A stretch of 5,234 nt of DNA, from positions 1 through 5,234 of the forward strand of contig JAOZOT010000265.1 of the NCBI GenBank assembly GCA_029933115.1. Direction: 5' to 3'. The notes below the pieces were generated by a model. That model did not search any database. It saw only the letters and a program-made list of their open reading frames with translations, and was not told where the DNA came from. Below, in pieces: positions 1 through 4,626 of this stretch (position 1 is its first letter; each line of letters opens with the position of its first letter). Position numbers and translations under genes: made by a program. The DNA comes from Anaerolineae bacterium (GTDB taxonomy: Bacteria; Chloroflexota; Anaerolineae; E26-bin7).

Positions 1-2
1 GA

Positions 3-1028
3 GGGCAAACAACAAACGTTCCCCTCCCCTACATTGTGCTATACCGCCTCCTGCCTTTTGTGCGGCTCTCACGCTCCATCAGCCGCTTCGACGTGATGGT
101 TATGTTAAGTTTAGCAGTGCTGGTGGGGTTAGGAGTGGGGTGGCTGGGTGGTTGGGGAGGTAGGTGGTTGGGTGGTTGGGTGGTTGGGTGGTTGGGTGGT
201 TGGGTGGTTGGAGGGGTGGCCGGGGCCCTCGTCTGCTTCGAGTTCCTGGCCGTCCCTTACCCTATGACAGAAGTGGAGGTGCCCTCGTTCTATCGGCAGG
301 TGGCTCAGGAGCCCGGCGATTTTGTGCTGATGGAATTGCCCATGAACTGGGACCGCCCCATCCACATGTTCAATCAGGTCTACCACGGCAAGAAACTCAT
401 CGCTGCTTATTTCGGGAAACCCAACCCCCTCTCCATCGTGGAGAAGACGCCGGTCCTGCAGCACTTCCGCTACCTGGGGCCAGACATCATCGCTCAGGAC
501 ATTTCGGAAATTGGCACAAGCGTGCTGGCTTCTCTCAACGTGCGCTACGTGATCCTCGATTTGTACCAGATGCCGGGAGGGCGCGAACGAGAGGTCACCC
601 TGCACCTGACGGAAAAAGTTTTCGGCGATACCATGCCTTTCTACCGTGACGAGCGATTGATCGCCTACCGGGTGGAAAAGCCGGCCGAGCCCAGGCCCTT
701 TCTCAGCCTGGGTCAGAATTGGGGTCGCAGAAAGATGCAGGCCGAACGTCCTTTAAGGCAGATTGAGCAAGGGGCTGCTGTCCACATTCGGGCCTGGGGG
801 CCTGATTCGGTTCGCCTGCGCCTCGTGGCCCAAAGCCCCGTTGGACGGTGCCAACTGGACGTGTACTCTGGCAATCAAAAGCTCGCATCTTTTGAGCTAG
901 AAGCCGCAGCCCAGGAATTCGTTACTCCCCCCCTGTCGCTGACAGAGGGTGACAATGTATTCCGTCTGTACTACACAGCGGATGGAGAAGTCGGTCCTAT
1001 CATCAGTGAGCTCGATTTAGTCAGTTAA
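3..1028 (+). CDS. C-terminal part of YfhO-like polytopic membrane protein (5' partial)
   Basis: The reading frame is open to the left edge of the window (first whole codon at nt 3), so the GTG at 36 is probably internal. The residues before and after it (PLPYIVLYRLLPF, then SRFDVMVMLSLAVLVGLG) resemble the last membrane segments of large YfhO-like or glycosyltransferase-like membrane proteins common in Chloroflexota. A glycine/tryptophan-rich stretch encoded by an 8-bp tandem repeat (nt 139-210) follows, then a hydrophobic segment ending CFEFLAVPYPM. The remaining 250 or so residues look soluble and extracytoplasmic: a LMELPMNW segment, an HGKK motif, NVRYVILD, and a beta-rich C-terminus. No catalytic motif is visible in the part present. 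The role is unknown; involvement in lipid-linked glycan or surface polymer assembly is inference. The gene ends 22 bases before the acsE-like start, so the two could share a transcript. Confidence 0.75.
   Translation, partial: GQTTNVPLPYIVLYRLLPFVRLSRSISRFDVMVMLSLAVLVGLGVGWLGGWGGRWLGGWVVGWLGGWVVGGVAGALVCFEFLAVPYPMTEVEVPSFYRQVAQEPGDFVLMELPMNWDRPIHMFNQVYHGKKLIAAYFGKPNPLSIVEKTPVLQHFRYLGPDIIAQDISEIGTSVLASLNVRYVILDLYQMPGGREREVTLHLTEKVFGDTMPFYRDERLIAYRVEKPAEPRPFLSLGQNWGRRKMQAERPLRQIEQGAAVHIRAWGPDSVRLRLVAQSPVGRCQLDVYSGNQKLASFELEAAAQEFVTPPLSLTEGDNVFRLYYTADGEVGPIISELDLVS
139..210 (+). repeat. 8-bp tandem repeat (GGTGGTTG) inside a coding region
   Basis: Nine consecutive octamers are visible. Copies 1 (GGTGGCTG) and 3 (GGGAGGTA) are degenerate, copy 2 is perfect, and the last six (163-210) are identical GGTGGTTG. 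Three octamers make eight codons, so the protein gains an eight-residue periodicity (GWLGGWVV). The 72-bp array equals 24 codons and preserves frame as it stands, but gain or loss of a single unit would shift it. The + strand carries regularly spaced GGG runs with five-base spacers, so G-quadruplex formation is plausible. It falls in the linker between two hydrophobic segments. Confidence 0.9.
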
Positions 1029-1035
1029 AAACTAC

Positions 1036-1043
1036 AAGGAGGT
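1036..1043 (+). promoter_or_regulatory. Strong Shine-Dalgarno for the acsE-like gene
   Basis: AAGGAGGT lies seven bases before the ATG at 1051, a near-perfect match to the anti-Shine-Dalgarno of 16S rRNA. It fixes this start codon and predicts efficient translation, stronger than for any other gene in the window. Confidence 0.85.
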
Positions 1044-1050
1044 AAGGCGA

Positions 1051-1980
1051 ATGTTTATCATCGGCGAGAACATCCAAATCTTATCCACCCTGGTCAAGAA
1101 CGCTGTCAACAACCGTGAGGCTAAACCTTTGCAAGACCTGGCCAAGAAGCAGGTCGAGATGGGAGCGAGTATGCTTGACCTGAACATCGGGCGGCGCAAG
1201 AAAGACGGACACGAGGTCATGCCCTGGTTGGTGGACATCATGCACGAAGCAGTGCCGGGCACCGGGCTCTCGCTGGATACTACCAACGCTGCCGCTATCG
1301 AGGCCGGGCTGAAGCGTTGCAAAGAACTGGGTGTTGAGGTCATGATCAACTCTGCTTCGGCCGAACCGGAGCGATTGGAAGCCATGATGCCTCTGGCGGC
1401 CGAGTACGACTGCAAGATCATCGCCCTGACCATGGAGGCCAACATCCCCCCTACTGCCGACGGTCGGGTGGAACTGGCCATGAATGTCATCGTCCCCAAA
1501 GCGATGGAACTGGGCATCCCCATGGAGCACCTCTACCTGGACCCGCTGGCGTTGACGGTTAACGGAATGCAGGAACACGCTATGGAGACCATCAACGCTG
1601 TGCGCATGTTCAAGATGATGCTAGACCCAGCGCCCATGACCATCATTGGCCTGTCCAACGTCTCCAACACCACGCCCCACGAGGGTCGCAGCCTGATCAA
1701 CCGCACTTTCCTGGTGATGCTGATGGCCGCCGGTCTGGATTCAGCCATCGCCGACCCATTGGACGAGAAGCAGAACGAGGTGATTCGCATCATCGAACAG
1801 CGGGACGACAGCACGCCGGTGGGCAAACTGCTGCTCACCCTCTACGACAAGACGGCAGCGATGGAAAGCCTGGAGCCAGACGATGTGGACATGAGCGACC
1901 CGGACCAGGTGGCCATCTTCAAGACGGTGCAGATCCTGGAGAACAAGACCATTTACGCCCCCTCGTACCTGGAGATATAG
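1051..1980 (+). CDS. acsE: Methyltetrahydrofolate:corrinoid/iron-sulfur protein methyltransferase (AcsE-like, DHPS fold)
   Basis: It is predicted to move the methyl group of methyltetrahydrofolate to the cobalt of a corrinoid protein, in the methyl branch of the cytoplasmic Wood-Ljungdahl pathway. The sequence aligns by eye, as I recall it, with Moorella AcsE from the first residues (MFIIGENI against MLIIGERI). The folate-pocket residues are present: D43 in LDLNIG, D76 in LSLDTTN, N100 in MINSASAE, D164 in LYLDPL and N203 in GLSNVSN. INRTFL and GLDSAIADP complete the barrel signature. At 309 residues it is longer than the roughly 262-residue Moorella enzyme; most of the excess is a segment of about 45 residues near positions 245-290, before a conserved-looking end (LENKTIYAPSYLEI). 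The start is set by the Shine-Dalgarno at 1036-1043. No other Wood-Ljungdahl gene is adjacent. The alternative is a methyltransferase of another corrinoid system; true dihydropteroate synthase is less likely. Confidence 0.88.
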   Translation: MFIIGENIQILSTLVKNAVNNREAKPLQDLAKKQVEMGASMLDLNIGRRKKDGHEVMPWLVDIMHEAVPGTGLSLDTTNAAAIEAGLKRCKELGVEVMINSASAEPERLEAMMPLAAEYDCKIIALTMEANIPPTADGRVELAMNVIVPKAMELGIPMEHLYLDPLALTVNGMQEHAMETINAVRMFKMMLDPAPMTIIGLSNVSNTTPHEGRSLINRTFLVMLMAAGLDSAIADPLDEKQNEVIRIIEQRDDSTPVGKLLLTLYDKTAAMESLEPDDVDMSDPDQVAIFKTVQILENKTIYAPSYLEI

Positions 1981-2072
1981 GACCCAAGCCTGGGAGACTC
2001 GCGTCATTGACGTTTTCATAGTAACGACTAAAGCCGTTCAAGATGAAAAGTGGCCGAAGTCGTCACTACGAA

Positions 2073-2132
2073 CCCATAATACAACTGGCTGCTGTCACTT
2101 ACTCCGTGGCGGTGGCCAGTTGCCGTATTGGG
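2073..2132 (+). other. Long imperfect stem-loop, possible structured RNA
   Basis: Positions 2082-2098 pair without interruption with 2106-2122, giving 17 pairs around a seven-base loop (TTACTCC). The outer eight are all Watson-Crick (CAACTGGC with GCCAGTTG). Four inner pairs are G-T: 2090/2114, 2091/2113, 2093/2111 and 2095/2109. After a three-base bulge (2123-2125) the stem continues with AATA (2078-2081) against TATT (2126-2129), and then CCC (2073-2075) against GGG (2130-2132) across a two-base bulge. The G-T pairs would become A-C mismatches in an RNA from the other strand, so the fold favours a + strand transcript. No promoter is obvious immediately upstream and there is no T tract after it. 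It could be a small RNA, an mRNA processing signal behind the acsE-like gene, or a decayed inverted repeat. Confidence 0.55.
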
Positions 2133-2177
2133 AGATGTCCGGAAGCGCAGAGGGTGCTTGACAGAGCTCCAATGTTC

Positions 2178-2207
2178 TTGCTCCAGGCTGGTGAGGTGTG
2201 GTATAAT
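2178..2207 (+). promoter_or_regulatory. Extended -10 promoter for the M48 protease gene
   Basis: A perfect TATAAT at 2202-2207 is preceded by TGG at 2199-2201, forming the extended -10 motif TGnTATAAT. A weak -35 candidate, TTGCTC at 2178-2183, lies 18 bases upstream; extended -10 promoters often need little -35 match. Transcription would begin near 2213-2215, leaving a leader of about 80 bases before the ATG at 2294. The housekeeping sigma factor is the expected user. Confidence 0.65.
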
Positions 2208-2208
2208 A

Positions 2209-2247
2209 GACCTGGCGGTCCCCCGGCTTGCGCAGCGAAGCCCGGGG
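2209..2247 (+). promoter_or_regulatory. Initiation-site palindrome and leader hairpin
   Basis: GACC (2209-2212) and GGTC (2217-2220) form a palindrome around TGGC exactly where transcription should start, a usual place for a repressor operator. Directly after it, CCCC-GG-CTT (2221-2229) pairs with AAG-CC-(C)-GGGG (2238-2247) around an eight-base loop, giving nine pairs, seven of them GC, with one bulged C at 2243. No T tract follows, so it does not look like a terminator; it may stabilise the mRNA or affect translation. A regulatory role is inference. Confidence 0.45.
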
Positions 2248-2293
2248 AGCTTGAGGTATAGTATAGTAGAAGAAGCTGACATCCAAACGAGCG

Positions 2294-3463
2294 ATGACTG
2301 AAGCAACCCTGGACCCTGAACGCCAACGAAAAGCTAAAGAGTACGCCAGAATCCGCCACCGCCTTCTGGTAGCAGACCTGACCATAGCCGCCGTCTATGT
2401 GCTTGCCCTGCTGCTTTCTGGCCTGTCGGTATGGTTCAAAGCTCAACTACTGCTCGTCACTACTCAGCCCCTGGCAGTGGTCGCTTTGTATTTCGTGGCT
2501 TTTTCCATCGTCTATTGGCTCTTCGACCTCCCATTGAGCTACTACGGGGGCTACGTCTTGCCTCACCGCTACGGCCTGTCCACCCAAAGCCTGAGAGGCT
2601 GGCTGGCCGACCAGGCCAAGGGTGCTGCCCTGGGCTTGAGCATTGGCCTGGTGGCCGTGGAAGTGATGTACTACCTGCTCAGGACTTTTCCTGCAACCTG
2701 GTGGCTGCTGACCAGCGCTCTTTTCCTATTCTTCATCATCGTCTTTGCCAACCTGGCCCCACTGCTGATCGTTCCTCTCTTCTTCAGATTCACGCCCTTG
2801 GAAGACGAGGAATTGATGAGCCGCCTGATCTCTCTGGCCGAAAAGGCGGGCACCAGGGTGCGCGGCGTCTTTACCATTGACCTCAGCACCAAAACCACAA
2901 CCGCCAACGCCGCTTTGATGGGGCTGGGGAACACGCGGCGAATTGTGCTGGGAGATACCCTGTTGAAAGATTACGAGGCCGACGAGATCGAGACCGTTTT
3001 GGCTCACGAGTTGGGCCATCACGTCCACGGCGACATCTGGTGTGGGATCGCTGTCCAAACCGCTCTTACCTTAGTTGGCCTGTTCCTGGCTGACCGTCTG
3101 CTGCGTTGGGGGGTAGCGTACTTTGCTTTCGAAGGGCTGGCCGATGTCGCTGCCTTCCCATTGGTAGTCCTGGCCGTAGGAGGCATAGCTGTGCTGGCCA
3201 TGCCTCTGGCCAATGCCTATTCCCGCCGGCGAGAAGGACTGGCCGATCAATTCTCCCTGCAGATGACAGGCAAGCCCCAGGCTTTTATCTCGGCAATGAC
3301 CAAGCTGGCCAACCAAAACCTGGCCGAGGCCGAACCAGAGCCCTGGGTCGAGTTCCTCCTTTACAGCCATCCGGCCATCGGCAAGCGCATCAAGCGGGCC
3401 CAGGGGTTCAAATCATCCTCGATGGAGGAGAACACCCCCAAACAAGGTGACTGCTACACATAG
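2294..3463 (+). CDS. M48 family membrane metalloprotease (Ste24/CAAX prenyl protease 1-like)
   Basis: This is a zinc endopeptidase embedded in the cytoplasmic membrane. Ste24-type enzymes cleave membrane or lipidated substrates; bacterial members are mostly linked to membrane protein quality control. The N-terminal M48_N region has hydrophobic segments at about residues 24-46, 60-80, 108-129 and 137-163, with the conserved LPHRYGLSTQS (89-99) and PLFFRFTPL motifs. The catalytic HExxH is HELGHH at 238-243. The third zinc ligand is E314 in RRREGLADQ, with D318 four residues on. Two further hydrophobic segments (about 246-268 and 282-306) lie between these motifs, as in Ste24. The end carries the usual YSHPAIGKRIKRA. 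The length of 389 residues is normal for the family. An in-frame stop at 2267-2269 and the absence of other upstream starts support ATG 2294, although its Shine-Dalgarno is poor. All catalytic residues are present. The substrate is unknown. Confidence 0.92.
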   Translation: MTEATLDPERQRKAKEYARIRHRLLVADLTIAAVYVLALLLSGLSVWFKAQLLLVTTQPLAVVALYFVAFSIVYWLFDLPLSYYGGYVLPHRYGLSTQSLRGWLADQAKGAALGLSIGLVAVEVMYYLLRTFPATWWLLTSALFLFFIIVFANLAPLLIVPLFFRFTPLEDEELMSRLISLAEKAGTRVRGVFTIDLSTKTTTANAALMGLGNTRRIVLGDTLLKDYEADEIETVLAHELGHHVHGDIWCGIAVQTALTLVGLFLADRLLRWGVAYFAFEGLADVAAFPLVVLAVGGIAVLAMPLANAYSRRREGLADQFSLQMTGKPQAFISAMTKLANQNLAEAEPEPWVEFLLYSHPAIGKRIKRAQGFKSSSMEENTPKQGDCYT

Positions 3464-3489
3464 TGCGCACTTGTGCGCTGAAACGCACG
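3464..3489 (+). other. Palindrome directly after the protease stop, with a competing hairpin
   Basis: One base after the TAG, GCGCAC (3465-3470) and GTGCGC (3473-3478) form a perfect inverted repeat separated by TT. The second arm can instead pair forward: GTGCG (3473-3477) with CGCAC (3484-3488) around a six-base loop, plus a T-G pair outside. No T tract follows, so this is not a standard intrinsic terminator. It may protect the 3' end of the protease mRNA or bind a protein. Confidence 0.4.
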
Positions 3490-3529
3490 CTACGAACCTA
3501 AGAGAGCCTTTCATAATTTGTGGATGTTC

Positions 3530-3638
3530 ACCCTCCCGCAGGCCAAGGCGGTATCCCCGCCAAGGCCACGCCCGTGAGCCGGCTTTCAGTCTGCTGCCAA
3601 AGGGAACTTCAAGCCCGCGGGAGGGTAGCCGTCCCCTC
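3530..3638 (+). promoter_or_regulatory. Structured leader upstream of the glycosyltransferase gene
   Basis: ACCCTCCCGC (3530-3539) pairs perfectly with GCGGGAGGGT (3617-3626), a 10-bp helix enclosing 77 bases. Inside, GGCC-AA-GGCGG (3541-3551) pairs with CCGCC-AA-GGCC (3557-3567) around a five-base loop, with a symmetric AA/AA internal loop. Two 8-bp palindromes (AGCCGGCT at 3577-3584 and CCCGCGGG at 3614-3621) lie in the rest. The 3' arm of the closing helix can instead pair GAGGG (3621-3625) with CCCTC (3634-3638), so two exclusive folds exist near the gene start. I do not recognise a known riboswitch core on either strand. It may be a cis-regulatory RNA, a small RNA or a short palindromic mobile repeat. 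Confidence 0.45.
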
Positions 3639-3669
3639 AGTGAATTACGAAAGGGTCTCACCTAAATTT

Positions 3670-3674
3670 AAGGA
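3670..3674 (+). promoter_or_regulatory. Shine-Dalgarno deciding the glycosyltransferase start
   Basis: AAGGA sits seven bases before GTG 3682 and is the best-placed ribosome binding site upstream of the conserved LSIVVPV strand. It favours a 312-residue protein over the longer forms starting at 3640 or 3520. Confidence 0.55.
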
Positions 3675-3681
3675 CGAGGAT

Positions 3682-4620
3682 GTGAGAGAAGACGTAGATC
3701 TTTCCATTGTAGTTCCTGTGCTGGATGAGGAGGCTAACCTGAAGCCTCTCTACTCTGAACTGACAGAGGCCCTTGCTGCCTTGGGGCGGAGCTACGAGAT
3801 CATTTTTGTTGACGACGGCAGCACCGATGGCTCAGCACAGGTGTTGGCAGAACTGCACGAAGCCGATGAGCGCGTCAAGGTCATTGAATTTCGCCGCAAC
3901 TTTGGCAAGACGGCTGCCCTTATCGCCGGTTTTCGCCTGAGCCGAGGCCAGACTGTGATCACCATGGACGCCGACCTCCAGGACACCCCGGCGGAGATAG
4001 GAGCTCTGTTGAGCAAGCTAGAGGAAGGTTATGACCTGGTGGCTGCCTGGCGCTTCGACCGGCAGGATCCTCTTTCCAAGACCCTGCCCTCACGGATTTT
4101 CAACCGGACGGTCGCTTCTCTGACGGGGGTGAGGCTACATGATTTCAATTGTGGCTTCAAAGCTTATCGCCGGCCGGTGACAGAGGAGGTCAAGCTTTAC
4201 GGTGAATTACACCGCTTTATCCCTGTGTTGGCCTTTCTAAAGGGTTTCCGCATCGCCGAGGTCAAAGTGGTCCACCGGCCGCGCCGGGCTGGCCGGTCCA
4301 AGTACGGGCTCGGACGCCTGAGTCGGGGGTTTCTCGACTTTTTGACCGTTATTTTTCTGACCACCTACCTGAAAAGGCCATTACACCTTTTCGGGGCGGC
4401 CGGCATTGCTGTGTTTCTGTTCGGCTTTGTCATCAACACCTACCTGGCCATCATCTGGCTGTTAGGCCAGGCTATCGGGACGCGGCCCCTTCTACTGCTG
4501 GGTGTCTTGTCTATGCTGCTGGGGCTACAGATTATCTCCACGGGCCTCCTGGGTGAAATGCTACGCAATCTAACTTTCCAACCCGAAGAAGAGTATTCCA
4601 TCAGGAGAGTCCTTGATTAG
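3682..4620 (+). CDS. GT2 family glycosyltransferase, DPM1/GtrB-like (polyprenyl-phosphate sugar synthase)
   Basis: It probably transfers a sugar from a nucleotide sugar to undecaprenyl phosphate on the inner face of the membrane, supplying glycan or protein glycosylation. Numbering from GTG 3682: LSIVVPVLDEEANL begins the GT-A fold, VDDGSTDGS has D44 and D45, and MDADLQD (D96, D98) is the metal-binding DxD. DFNCGFKAYRR (154-163) and HRPRRAGRSKYG (198-209) are family hallmarks. Two hydrophobic segments (about 232-260 and 268-294) form the C-terminal membrane anchor. The open frame runs back to 3520, but residues from that start are unlike the family and overlap the structured leader. AAGGA at 3670-3674, seven bases before GTG 3682, supports this start; GTG 3640 is an alternative with a longer-spaced GGGAGGG. 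The length of 312 residues is normal. The sugar donor cannot be told from sequence. The methyltransferase follows six bases later. Confidence 0.9.
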   Translation: MREDVDLSIVVPVLDEEANLKPLYSELTEALAALGRSYEIIFVDDGSTDGSAQVLAELHEADERVKVIEFRRNFGKTAALIAGFRLSRGQTVITMDADLQDTPAEIGALLSKLEEGYDLVAAWRFDRQDPLSKTLPSRIFNRTVASLTGVRLHDFNCGFKAYRRPVTEEVKLYGELHRFIPVLAFLKGFRIAEVKVVHRPRRAGRSKYGLGRLSRGFLDFLTVIFLTTYLKRPLHLFGAAGIAVFLFGFVINTYLAIIWLLGQAIGTRPLLLLGVLSMLLGLQIISTGLLGEMLRNLTFQPEEEYSIRRVLD

Positions 4621-4626
4621 GGGACA

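Larger units (their letters stand above)
1981..2293 (+). other. Intergenic region with hairpins and a promoter; no gene
   Basis: The 313 bases between the acsE-like gene and the protease gene contain no convincing coding sequence. The short open frame at 2043-2261 has no Shine-Dalgarno and no family resemblance. In order the stretch holds a weak 4-bp hairpin just after the stop (1983-1994) with no T tract, an 11-bp palindrome (2002-2012), a long imperfect hairpin (2073-2132), an extended -10 promoter (2199-2207), a palindrome at the probable transcription start (2209-2220) and a leader hairpin (2221-2247). I see no intrinsic terminator for the upstream gene and no tRNA. Confidence 0.7.

Noticed and set aside
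139..210. CRISPR array
   Set aside because: The units are 8 bp, contiguous and without spacers; this is a microsatellite-like array.
129..605. Minus-strand open frame with proline/threonine/glutamine-rich repeats
   Set aside because: The repetitive part is only the complement of the 8-bp tandem array, and the rest mirrors the membrane protein gene. There is no family resemblance.
1032..1578. Two minus-strand open frames opposite the acsE-like gene
   Set aside because: They are antisense shadows of a clearly conserved gene, serine/methionine-rich or histidine-rich as such shadows usually are.
1983..1994. Intrinsic terminator after the acsE-like gene
   Set aside because: The stem CCCA/TGGG has only four pairs and no T tract follows.
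2158..2207. TTGACA (2158-2163) as -35 partner of TATAAT (2202-2207)
   Set aside because: The spacer is 38 bases, far from the 16-18 needed, so the consensus hexamer is probably coincidental.
2043..2261. Small + strand open frame of 72 codons in the intergenic region
   Set aside because: It has no Shine-Dalgarno, runs through the hairpin and the promoter, and its translation resembles nothing I know.
3520..3681. N-terminal extension of the glycosyltransferase from 3520
   Set aside because: The extra 54 residues lack family resemblance and coincide with the structured leader. A better-placed Shine-Dalgarno supports GTG 3682.
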